7,822 nucleotides of DNA from contig CADCQX010000365.1 of NCBI GenBank assembly GCA_902803695.1, positions 1 through 7,822 of the forward strand, read 5' to 3'. Below are positions 1 through 5,344 of this stretch, piece after piece; the stretch's first letter is position 1; each line of letters begins with the position of its first letter. The DNA is from Oscillospiraceae bacterium (lineage in GTDB: Bacteria > Bacillota > Clostridia > Saccharofermentanales > Saccharofermentanaceae). The position numbers and the translations under genes were made by a program. The notes below the pieces were generated by a model. That model was not told the DNA's origin. It did no database searches and saw nothing but the letters and a program-made list of their open reading frames with translations.

Positions 1-1354
1 CAAGGCTCGGATCAGTATGGAAGATACCTACTCCCTCAGCTGGAAGATCGATACCCGTCGGCTCATAGAAACCGAATGTATGAACGTAGTCATAATACTT
101 GTTAAGACCGATCGTATATGCCATCTGAACGAATACAGGGTTACATGACTGCTGGAAACCTTCCGCAAGAGTCTCTGTACCGTGGTTATATCCGTAAGAC
201 TTCTGCATCCAGCAGGAGATCGTATCGATATCAGTTACCTGGATAGGAGCATCACTGAACATATCATCTTCTTTGTAGAGGTTCTCTTCAAAGCCGATAG
301 CTGTCGTAAGAGATTTAAATGTGGAACCCGGCTCGTATGTATCGGATATACATCTGTTACGCCATACATCACCGATAAGATACTCGACCTTCTCGTCTTC
401 AGTCATCATGTTCCAGTCATATGCCTGCATTCCGTATGGCATGCCGTAAGGATCATTAAGATCGTAGTCAGGCATTGAAGCCATGGCAAGAACCGCACCT
501 GTGTTCGGATTCATAACGATACAGCAGCAGCCTTCTCTCGGAGCATATTTATCATATGCATCACGGCATGCTTCCTCTGCGATCTGCTGGATATTAACGT
601 CGATATTAAGTATCAGGCTCTTACCGTCTACAGGATCTGCAACTACAGGCGCAGCATAAGGAAGAACACCTTCCGTTCTCGCATCTACTTCTGCATATCT
701 GTAGCCGTCATAACCGGAAAGAAGATCATTGTAGTAAGCTTCAAGACCGATTATTCCGTTAAGTCCGTCACCGTTGTTATTTGCATATCCGATGATCTGC
801 GATGCGAAGTTTCCGTAGTTATAATATCTCTGAGGAACAGCAACGAAAGTGATACCTCCGATGTCATGTTCCTTAATGTACTTAACGAGGATCTCCTTCT
901 TCTCAGCGGATATATTACGGCATACATCCTTACCGCCAAGCTTGACCAACGGATCGCTGGTATCTGTAGGATCTACAGGTATGGATTCTTCGAGCTTCTG
1001 TCTGTCGATCTCCAAAATGGAAGTAAAGTAATCGATTATCTCATCACGGGATACCTTCTTACTTGCATCATCAGGATCACTTACGACATTCTTCGGCGTA
1101 CATACCATCGTATAGTCATAAGTATTGGATGCGAGCTGATATCCGTTCGCATCATAGATCAATCCTCTCTCAGCAGAATATGTAAGGAACTTCCACTGAG
1201 TCTCACCTGCAGCCTTGGCATGAACATCATGCTCTTTGACCGAGATAATATAAAGATTGAATATGAGATAAAACCCGAATATTGTCAAAAGTCCCCAAGC
1301 TATGCAAAGCAAGACCTTGGAAGACTTTTCGTTATATCTGCTTGTATTTTCCAT
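1..1354 (-). CDS. Class B penicillin-binding protein (division/sporulation transpeptidase, FtsI/PBP2B/SpoVD type), C-terminus cut by window edge
   Basis: About 451 residues are visible. The enzyme cross-links peptidoglycan stem peptides outside the membrane, at the septum if it is the FtsI/PBP2B type. Residues 14-38 form one N-terminal membrane anchor. The dimerisation (pedestal) domain follows, with RGLIYDANG at 63-71 and the GLNGIIGLE block near 197-205. The transpeptidase domain begins around residue 245. Its acyl-accepting serine is S344 in STFK (344-347), and the second motif, SCN, is at 403-405. The KTG motif would lie beyond base 1, so this is an edge truncation and not a broken gene. 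The active serine sits further from the N-terminus than in typical SpoVD/PBP2B as I recall them, because of inserts in the pedestal domain and a WxN-rich stretch before STFK. The start is the ATG at 1354, 17 nt after the ftsL stop, with GGCAGG about 9 nt upstream. Any C-terminal PASTA domain, which would favour SpoVD, is out of view. The family is certain; the subtype is not. Confidence 0.95.
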   Translation of the reverse strand, partial: MENTSRYNEKSSKVLLCIAWGLLTIFGFYLIFNLYIISVKEHDVHAKAAGETQWKFLTYSAERGLIYDANGYQLASNTYDYTMVCTPKNVVSDPDDASKKVSRDEIIDYFTSILEIDRQKLEESIPVDPTDTSDPLVKLGGKDVCRNISAEKKEILVKYIKEHDIGGITFVAVPQRYYNYGNFASQIIGYANNNGDGLNGIIGLEAYYNDLLSGYDGYRYAEVDARTEGVLPYAAPVVADPVDGKSLILNIDVNIQQIAEEACRDAYDKYAPREGCCCIVMNPNTGAVLAMASMPDYDLNDPYGMPYGMQAYDWNMMTEDEKVEYLIGDVWRNRCISDTYEPGSTFKSLTTAIGFEENLYKEDDMFSDAPIQVTDIDTISCWMQKSYGYNHGTETLAEGFQQSCNPVFVQMAYTIGLNKYYDYVHTFGFYEPTGIDLPAEGVGIFHTDPSL

Positions 1355-1371
1355 ACCTTCTGACCTGCCCG

Positions 1372-2016
1372 TCAATTATTCTCTGATCCCTTGTCGTGAT
1401 AATACTCAACAAGTTTCTTCACAGCTGCTTCGATCTCATTATCATCAACTCTGTCTGAGTCTCCGGCAGCAACGGATACGAGTCTGTCAGAACCCGGCAT
1501 CGGTATATTTACGATCTGGTTAGCGTTAGGATTCTGCATTCCGAGAGCCATAGCCTGTGCTCTGATACTGTCCATATCAGTAACACCATTCTGCTCACCC
1601 TTTGCATCAAGGATCTCCTTCTTAAGTTCGGAGATCTCATCCTTCTTATCTGAATTATCACGGCTCAACTCTGAAAGTTCAGCCTGTGGATAAAGAACGA
1701 GCGCAAAGAACACACCTACCAAAGCAATGATGCTTACGGCAAAGATTGTCTGAAGTGTCCTTTTTCTGTTTCTTCTGGAAAGCTTCTTTCTTGCTTCTGT
1801 ATCGAACTTATTTCCGGACTTGTGGTTCTTATTAAAATCAGAGGTACGTGACATAACCTCATCTTTGGAGTAATACCCCTTTTCTACAAGAGTCATCTTT
1901 CCATCCTGATAATGATATTCAGGCTTATCGTCGGAAAGGATGCTCTCTATGTCTAATTCCTCATCAACATACATATCAAGAGCATAATCTTGATGTCTCT
2001 CCGCCTTCTTAGTCAC
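1372..2016 (-). CDS. ftsL: FtsL/DivIC-like cell-division membrane protein with long cytoplasmic N-terminus
   Basis: With the GTG start at 2016 this is a 214-residue single-pass protein. Its parts are a charged cytoplasmic region of about 85 residues ending in a basic KKLSRRNRKR stretch, a membrane segment at about 90-109, a heptad-rich Glu/Lys coiled coil at about 111-141, and then an ALGMQNP...QIVNI block. That block matches the FtsL/DivIC hallmark after the coil (LGM-x-x-P-x-x-x-Q). FtsL proteins join FtsB/DivIC and activate the septal PBP and FtsW at the division site. The position between rsmH and the PBP gene is the classical ftsL slot, which supports the call more than sequence identity does. 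The start was chosen because GGAGGG (2021-2026) lies 4-5 nt before the GTG. The in-frame TTG at 2028 overlaps that Shine-Dalgarno sequence and is an unlikely start. Both the N-terminal region and the roughly 38-residue tail after the motif are longer than in usual FtsL proteins of about 100-120 residues. Confidence 0.82.
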   Translation of the reverse strand: MTKKAERHQDYALDMYVDEELDIESILSDDKPEYHYQDGKMTLVEKGYYSKDEVMSRTSDFNKNHKSGNKFDTEARKKLSRRNRKRTLQTIFAVSIIALVGVFFALVLYPQAELSELSRDNSDKKDEISELKKEILDAKGEQNGVTDMDSIRAQAMALGMQNPNANQIVNIPMPGSDRLVSVAAGDSDRVDDNEIEAAVKKLVEYYHDKGSENN

Positions 2017-2020
2017 GTTA

Positions 2021-2026
2021 CCCTCC
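2021..2026 (-). promoter_or_regulatory. Shine-Dalgarno sequence that sets the ftsL start
   Basis: GGAGGG on the minus strand lies 4 nt before the GTG at 2016, just after the rsmH stop (2029-2031). It overlaps the upstream in-frame TTG (2026-2028), so that TTG cannot use it. This is the reason for the shorter ftsL call. Confidence 0.75.
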
Positions 2027-2028
2027 AA

Positions 2029-2982
2029 TTACTTCACTTCTGTTTTCTCGAAAACACGTAGCTTGCAGCAGTGTGCTCTCGAATTGTTTTTTATTTCTTC
2101 TTCGCAAGCCGTAATAGGCTTATTTGTTATTACTTTTCCGAGGCTTACCTTTCCGCATACACAAACCGGAAAATTCTTTGGACAAGTACAAGGAGAAGCA
2201 TGCTCTCTGAACTTTTCTTTTACGATCCTGTCTTCCAGAGAGTGGAAGGATATTACTGCCATCCTTCCTCCGTCCTTCAAAAGCTTAGGTCCCACATCCA
2301 AAAGCCTCTCGACAGATTCAAGTTCGTGATTCACTTCGATCCTTATGGCCTGGAAGCATCTTCTTGCCGGATGCTGGTCTTCGTTTCTGGCCTTACCCGG
2401 TACATAGGATGCGATTTTTCCCGCCAGTTCAACAGTTCTCGTAAAAGGTTCCTTTTCTCTGTCTCTTACGATCCCTGCTGCGATCCTTCCTGCGAATCGC
2501 TCTTCTCCGTAGAGACGGAATATTCTTGTAAGATCTGCCTCAGAATATGTGTTTACGACTACCGAAGCATCAAGTTCCTGAGTCGTATCCATCCTCATAT
2601 CAAGAGGACCATCCTTGGCATAAGAGAATCCTCTCTCATCCGTATCGATCTGATGAGAAGAAACACCGAGATCAGCAAGAATACCGTCTACCTTTTCAAG
2701 GTTCAATTCCTCCAAGACCTCATCGATCCTGGAAAAATCAGATTTGACTATCTTCCAGTTATCCTTGCCCTCTGCCTTTCTGCGGCATGTTGCAAGTGCT
2801 TCGTCATCCTTATCAAGAGAGATAAGAAGACCTGAGGAAGAAAGCCTTTGCAGGATACCCATGCTGTGTCCCCCGCCGCCTGCCGTACAGTCTACGTAGA
2901 CGCCCGAAGGCTTGATGCACAGAGCATCCATACATTCATCAAATAAAACGGGAATATGTGTAAAATCAGAGTCCTTCAACAT
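2029..2982 (-). CDS. rsmH: 16S rRNA (cytosine(1402)-N4)-methyltransferase RsmH
   Basis: This 317-residue cytoplasmic enzyme transfers a methyl group from S-adenosylmethionine to N4 of C1402 in the 16S rRNA decoding centre. The family signatures are all present in order: HIPVLFDE at 9-16, the SAM-binding loop DCTAGGGGHS at 31-40, ADLGVSSHQID at 103-113, GPLDMRMD at 125-132, HPARRCFQAIRIEVN at 204-218, and ISFHSLEDRIVK at 244-255. A C-terminal Cys cluster (C265, C267, C274, C276), common in this family, follows. The length is normal. The ATG at 2982 was chosen because it puts the HxPVL motif at the usual distance from the N-terminus. A longer in-frame TTG form from 3006 would add eight residues with no family support. 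The start overlaps the end of mraZ by 17 nt, suggesting translational coupling; the upstream AGAAG is only a weak ribosome binding site. Nothing essential is missing. Confidence 0.97.
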   Translation of the reverse strand: MLKDSDFTHIPVLFDECMDALCIKPSGVYVDCTAGGGGHSMGILQRLSSSGLLISLDKDDEALATCRRKAEGKDNWKIVKSDFSRIDEVLEELNLEKVDGILADLGVSSHQIDTDERGFSYAKDGPLDMRMDTTQELDASVVVNTYSEADLTRIFRLYGEERFAGRIAAGIVRDREKEPFTRTVELAGKIASYVPGKARNEDQHPARRCFQAIRIEVNHELESVERLLDVGPKLLKDGGRMAVISFHSLEDRIVKEKFREHASPCTCPKNFPVCVCGKVSLGKVITNKPITACEEEIKNNSRAHCCKLRVFEKTEVK

Positions 2983-3397
2983 AATACTTCTGATCCAAGC
3001 CGACAAGCTGACTGATATCTACAGTGTTGCCTTCGTAATGAGCCTTGGTACAGATCTCGATCTTATCCAAAACATCAGTTACGCATATCTCATCGCCCGG
3101 CTTAGCACCGATCTTTTCCCACAATTCACTTGTAAGACTGATCCTTCCCTGTGAATCAGGAACGAGTTCCAAAGACTCACCGATCAATGCTCTTGCCAAT
3201 GCTCTGATCACAGGATCCATTGAATTGTTCTTTCTGAACTGATCCTTGATCTTCTCGAAATCAGCAACTGTGTAGAGACAGAGATATCCGGGATCGAGGC
3301 TTATGGTCGCAACCAAACCGTCACCAAACTTATTCTTAAGCTTAGCCGGAATGATAAATCTGCCTTTGCCATCGATTTTTTTGATATCGCGTGCCAC
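2966..3397 (-). CDS. mraZ: MraZ, transcriptional regulator of the division/cell-wall cluster
   Basis: This 143-residue protein is of normal family length. MraZ carries two SpoVT/AbrB-like swapped-hairpin DNA-binding halves, each marked by a DxxxR motif. Here they are DGKGR at 9-13 and DSQGR at 81-85, each followed by a hydrophobic strand (FIIPAKL, ISLTSEL). Known MraZ proteins form rings that bind tandem direct repeats upstream of their own gene and regulate the dcw operon. It is the first gene of the rsmH-ftsL-pbp cluster, as in most bacteria. The start is a GTG at 3397 with AGGAG 6 nt upstream. This skips the few residues that often precede the first strand (MFxGxY...), so the N-terminus is slightly short, but no better upstream start is seen. 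A matching repeat array lies in its leader at 3442-3488, so autoregulation is likely (inference). Confidence 0.96.
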   Translation of the reverse strand: MARDIKKIDGKGRFIIPAKLKNKFGDGLVATISLDPGYLCLYTVADFEKIKDQFRKNNSMDPVIRALARALIGESLELVPDSQGRISLTSELWEKIGAKPGDEICVTDVLDKIEICTKAHYEGNTVDISQLVGLDQKYYVEGL

Positions 3398-3441
3398 TTC
3401 TAACTCCTGTTTTATTCGATCAGGAAGATTTCCGGGATATT

Positions 3442-3488
3442 CTCCACTTTTCTCCCCGAAATGGGATTTTTACTCCCATTTCCTCCAC
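3442..3488 (-). promoter_or_regulatory. Putative MraZ operator: four phased GGAG boxes
   Basis: Read on the minus strand there are four hexamers of the form (G/T)(G/T)GGAG, each followed by A/T-rich bases. They occupy plus-strand positions 3483-3488, 3473-3478, 3452-3457 and 3442-3447, at steps of 10, 21 and 10 bp, so all lie on about the same helix face with one turn skipped. E. coli MraZ is known to bind TGGGN direct repeats separated by 5 nt, that is, a 10-bp period; one box here (TGGGAG) matches that form exactly. The array begins a few bases downstream of the predicted mraZ transcription start. Binding by MraZ is inferred. Confidence 0.6.
3458..3482 (-). repeat. 9-bp inverted repeat within the mraZ leader
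   Basis: GAAATGGGA (3458-3466) is perfectly complementary to TCCCATTTC (3474-3482) across a 7-nt loop. It fills the gap between the two pairs of GGAG boxes and would form a hairpin near the 5' end of the mraZ transcript. It has no U-tract, so it is not an intrinsic terminator. It could stabilise the mRNA or add symmetry to the operator. Confidence 0.6.
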
Positions 3489-3496
3489 ATGTGTAC

Positions 3497-3525
3497 ATTT
3501 TATTAGTAAATCTTGGCATTTGCAA
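3497..3525 (-). promoter_or_regulatory. Predicted sigma-A-type promoter of mraZ cluster
   Basis: On the minus strand a -35 element TTGCAA (3520-3525) is followed after exactly 17 bp by a -10 element TAAAAT (3497-3502), matching the consensus at 4/6 and 5/6 positions. Transcription would start near 3490, giving a leader of about 93 nt before the GTG of mraZ. The GGAG array lies just downstream, where a bound repressor would block promoter clearance. Confidence 0.55.
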
Positions 3526-3551
3526 GTGAATTTTCAAAAAAAGTTTAATAT

Positions 3552-3582
3552 TTTTGTAACATTCGCAAGATTTATTACAAAA
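3552..3582. repeat. 8-bp inverted repeat upstream of the mraZ promoter
   Basis: TTTTGTAA (3552-3559) and TTACAAAA (3575-3582) form a perfect dyad with a 15-bp spacer. The dyad lies about 27-57 bp upstream of the mraZ -35. It is in no gene and not next to a U-tract. It may be a regulator site, but in such AT-rich DNA chance is possible. Confidence 0.35.
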
Positions 3583-3638
3583 TGGATTTTGAAGGCTGAA
3601 TATCGGCTTCGGATGCGCGTTTTTTCGAGAAAAAGAGC

Positions 3639-3670
3639 AAAAGAAAAAGGCCGCCACTTATGTGACAACC
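3639..3670 (-). terminator. Rho-independent terminator of the padR operon
   Basis: The minus-strand RNA folds into a 9-bp stem (GGUUGUCAC, 3670-3662, with GUGGCGGCC, 3657-3649) closed by an AUAA tetraloop, followed directly by UUUUUCUUUU (3648-3639). Three of the pairs are G-U. On the opposite strand these become A-C mismatches, so the element should stop only minus-strand transcription. It lies 28 nt past the stop of the repeat-protein gene and separates that operon from the mraZ promoter. Confidence 0.8.
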
Positions 3671-3697
3671 TCTTCCTTTTCTATGAGTCTTCCCTCG

Positions 3698-4096
3698 TCA
3701 GTTTTCTGTTGCTTCCGTATCTTCTACATGTACGCCCGAATTGTCGATCGTAACATCTGTAGAATCATTCTTTACGACGACTCCGTCTTTGTTTACAACT
3801 ACCTTATCGTCTTCATCTCCTACGAAGATGCCTTCCTTATCGATAGAGATGATGTCATCTCCGTCAACGATATGGATACCGGTATTATCGATCTTAACGT
3901 ACTCGCTGTTGAAATCACTAAAGCTGAAATGCGTGATGTCGTGGCCTCTGTCCTTGAACCAGCCCTTGATGTCGCTCCAGTCTTCAGACTGGCCGAATGT
4001 GCGAAGTGCAGACACGCCGGCAACACTCTTAAAGATTATCGTGAGCACGAGTGCAGATACACCGACTATGAGGATTACTATGTCTCTTTTTTTCAT
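3698..4096 (-). CDS. Membrane-anchored protein with four 16-residue repeats (function unknown)
   Basis: I do not recognise this 132-residue protein as a named family. Residues 5-23 form a hydrophobic N-terminal anchor after MKKRD, so the rest is probably extracellular, although the orientation is inferred. A linker rich in aromatic residues (about 35-63) leads to four tandem repeats at 66-81, 82-97, 98-113 and 114-129, with an invariant glycine at 73, 89, 105 and 121. The pattern is roughly x-V-x-I-D-x-x-G-I-x-V-x-D-x-D-D, alternating beta-strand and acidic turn, which suggests a small beta-solenoid or stacked hairpins. It recalls the repeated strands of DUF4097-type putative adhesins that often accompany PadR and HAAS genes, but is far shorter. 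The ATG at 4096 is 3 nt after the upstream HAAS gene, with an AAGGGGG ribosome binding site 9 nt before it. It is the last gene of the operon. Its role may be as an envelope sensor or effector, but this is a guess from context. Confidence 0.85.
   Translation of the reverse strand: MKKRDIVILIVGVSALVLTIIFKSVAGVSALRTFGQSEDWSDIKGWFKDRGHDITHFSFSDFNSEYVKIDNTGIHIVDGDDIISIDKEGIFVGDEDDKVVVNKDGVVVKNDSTDVTIDNSGVHVEDTEATEN
3710..3901 (-). repeat. Four tandem 48-bp coding repeats (16 residues each)
   Basis: The units are 3854-3901, 3806-3853, 3758-3805 and 3710-3757. Length is conserved exactly with no indels, but DNA identity has largely decayed. Units 1 and 4 remain closest at protein level (IDN-x-G-x-H-V/I). 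Old duplication with structural constraint on unit length is the simplest reading. Confidence 0.7.
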
Positions 4097-4099
4097 TTA

Positions 4100-4648
4100 T
4101 CAGAACCCCCTTGTCCAAAGCTTTCTGTTAAACCTGATGAACTTCTTGCCGGCAGCGATCAAGAGTCTGATGCCGAAGTACAAAAGGCAACCCAGGAAGA
4201 TTACATAAAAGATGGATCCGATCTGGTTCATGATAACTGCGAATTTGTATGCGCCGTAGTTTCCGAAGTTAGTAAGTCTTAATACAAATACACTGCTCGA
4301 AGCGATGATCTTAGTAGCGAGACCTACATCGAACCATACCCAGAGGCAAGTGATCGGAACTGCTACACAGCAGATCGCGATAGAGAATATCTTCGCCCAT
4401 GTGGAACTCTTCTTCTTAGGTTCCTTATCCTTAAGAACCTGCGGGAGCTTATACGGTGTGCAGTTGATATATGACTTGGCAAGTTCATGAACATCACCGA
4501 GATCATCAGATATCTGCTCTTCAGACTTGCCTTCCTGCTTTGCCATTTCAAAATGAGCATCGATCTCGTCTGTTATCTCTTTTACATCGTTATAAGGCAA
4601 TGCACCGAGTTCTTTACTCAGAAGATCTAAATATTCTTTCTTATTCAA
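4100..4648 (-). CDS. DUF1700/HAAS-domain integral membrane protein (PadR partner)
   Basis: This 182-residue protein begins with an alpha-helical, acidic HAAS/DUF1700 domain (about 1-65). It shows the family pattern MNKKEYLDLLSKEL, LP-x-x-D-x-x-E-I at 17-25, I-D-x-H-F at 29-33 and LGDVHELAKSY at 50-60. A lysine-rich linker (72-80) then leads to two membrane segments at about 86-106 and 144-166, and a basic tail. Such proteins are typically encoded directly after a PadR repressor and are thought to couple membrane or envelope state to PadR-controlled genes; the mechanism is not established. The TTG at 4648 was chosen because GGAGGG (4656-4661) stands 7 nt upstream, inside the end of padR. The TTG at 4663 overlaps that Shine-Dalgarno sequence and would add only MEGKT. 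The gene overlaps padR by 8 nt, so the two are very likely co-translated. Confidence 0.88.
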   Translation of the reverse strand: MNKKEYLDLLSKELGALPYNDVKEITDEIDAHFEMAKQEGKSEEQISDDLGDVHELAKSYINCTPYKLPQVLKDKEPKKKSSTWAKIFSIAICCVAVPITCLWVWFDVGLATKIIASSSVFVLRLTNFGNYGAYKFAVIMNQIGSIFYVIFLGCLLYFGIRLLIAAGKKFIRFNRKLWTRGF

Positions 4649-4961
4649 TGTCTTGCCCTCCAATTATTCCTGTAACTACCTTGTTAAATTCTTCCCAGTC
4701 TTTTATATATTCTTCCAATGTGTTCTTGCCCGATTCCGTGAGATGGTAATACTTTCTCGGCGGGCCGTTCTGTGACTCCATCAGATATGTACTGACCATT
4801 CCGTCTGCCGCGAGTTTGCGAAGGATCGGATATACGGTTCCGTCTGCCAGCATGATCTTCTTGGAAAGAGAATCGGCTATATCGTATCCGTAACTGTCCT
4901 TCTCACGGAGCATCGCCAGCACACACATATCCAAAACACCTTTTTTGAACTGTATGTTCAT
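4641..4961 (-). CDS. PadR-family transcriptional regulator
   Basis: This 106-residue winged-helix DNA-binding protein is of the short PadR type. The N-terminal winged helix shows SYGYDIADSL at 23-32, the recognition-helix block GTVYPILRKLAADG at 41-54, and the wing GPPRKYYHLTESG at 66-78. A C-terminal helix (about 80-99) would provide the dimer contact. PadR proteins usually repress their own operon and release DNA on binding a ligand or partner. The ATG at 4961 has an excellent GGAGGAGG ribosome binding site 6 nt upstream. It heads an operon with the HAAS and repeat-protein genes and overlaps the former by 8 nt. A promoter and repeat elements just upstream fit autoregulation. The inducing signal cannot be told from sequence. 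Confidence 0.95.
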   Translation of the reverse strand: MNIQFKKGVLDMCVLAMLREKDSYGYDIADSLSKKIMLADGTVYPILRKLAADGMVSTYLMESQNGPPRKYYHLTESGKNTLEEYIKDWEEFNKVVTGIIGGQDIE

Positions 4962-4990
4962 TATGTACCTCCTCCACTATTTTTGTTCTT

Positions 4991-5033
4991 ACAGTACTGA
5001 ATATAGCACACTACTGTTTATTGTTCAATACTG
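4991..5033. promoter_or_regulatory. Candidate PadR operator overlapping the padR promoter
   Basis: TACTG occurs three times on the plus strand at 4995-4999, 5012-5016 and 5029-5033, exactly 17 bp apart. In addition ACAGTA (4991-4996) and TACTGT (5012-5017) form a perfect 6-bp dyad with a 15-bp spacer centred on the padR -10. CAGTACTG (4992-4999) is itself palindromic. Occupation here would block padR transcription and could affect the divergent DUF1294 gene. The link to PadR is inferred from position. Confidence 0.55.
5000..5028 (-). promoter_or_regulatory. Predicted sigma-A-type promoter of the padR operon
   Basis: On the minus strand TTGAAC (-35, 5023-5028) and TATATT (-10, 5000-5005) are separated by exactly 17 bp, matching consensus at 4/6 and 5/6 positions. 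Transcription would start near 4993, giving a leader of about 30 nt that carries the strong padR ribosome binding site. Confidence 0.65.
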
Positions 5034-5062
5034 AATTTTGAATAATTCATAAAAGTGGTAAA

Positions 5063-5344
5063 ATGTTCAACATGAAATACTTAATCATTTATCTTATAGT
5101 GATCAATATCGTGACCTTCATTGTCTACGGCGTCGACAAAGCTGCCGCGAAGGCACACAAAAGAAGGATACGTATCTCTACGCTCCTTTTGCTCGCCGCA
5201 ATAGGCGGATCTTTGGGTGCTTTGTTGGGAATGATGATATTCAGGCACAAGACCAAGAAATGGTACTTCGTCTTCCCTGTACCGTTCATGCTCCTGGTCC
5301 AATCAGTGCTGGTTGTTTTTGTTTATTATTTCTTCTTACGTTGA
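5063..5344 (+). CDS. DUF1294-family small membrane protein
   Basis: This 93-residue protein has three predicted membrane segments (about 5-23, 41-59, 69-90). The family signature is clear: an aspartate-lysine pair (D25-K26) after the first segment, a basic loop KAHKRRIRIS, then GGSLGALLGMM at 48-58 and FRHKTKKWYF at 60-69. Its function is unknown; the conserved D-K and RHKTKK residues face a loop and may matter for it. It is the only plus-strand gene, divergent from padR across 101 bp and converging with rodA. The ATG at 5063 has only a weak AGTGG ribosome binding site; the ATG at 5072 is a possible alternative start with no better one. No confident promoter or downstream terminator is visible on this strand, so its expression may be low or may respond to PadR binding nearby. 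Confidence 0.9.
   Translation: MFNMKYLIIYLIVINIVTFIVYGVDKAAAKAHKRRIRISTLLLLAAIGGSLGALLGMMIFRHKTKKWYFVFPVPFMLLVQSVLVVFVYYFFLR

Noticed and set aside
1..1354. Truncated penicillin-binding protein as a pseudogene
   Set aside because: The frame is intact to the window edge and both visible catalytic motifs are present; only the edge cuts it.
866..1363. 165-codon plus-strand frame
   Set aside because: Shadow of the penicillin-binding protein gene, with no start signal.
2071..2835. 254-codon open frame on the plus strand
   Set aside because: It is antisense to rsmH, whose full set of motifs is present; the product is Cys/Arg/Ser-rich with no domain and no ribosome binding site.
3459..3481. Hairpin in the mraZ leader as an attenuator or terminator
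   Set aside because: The stem is not followed by a U-tract and overlaps the operator boxes; kept only as an inverted repeat.
3620..3634. TTTTTCGAGAAAAA near-palindrome
   Set aside because: A/T runs flanking CGAG; part of it is downstream of the intrinsic terminator U-tract and chance symmetry is likely.
3412..3657. 81-codon minus-strand frame between the padR operon and mraZ
   Set aside because: It spans the terminator, the mraZ promoter and the GGAG array, has atypical composition and no ribosome binding site.
3662..4282. 206-codon open frame on the plus strand
   Set aside because: It runs opposite the repeat-protein and HAAS genes and starts inside the terminator stem. The openness follows from the regular repeat codons on the other strand.
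5021..5048. Promoter for DUF1294 on the plus strand
   Set aside because: TTGTTC with TAATTC at 16 bp is too weak to call, and the region is already AT-rich and shared with the padR control elements.
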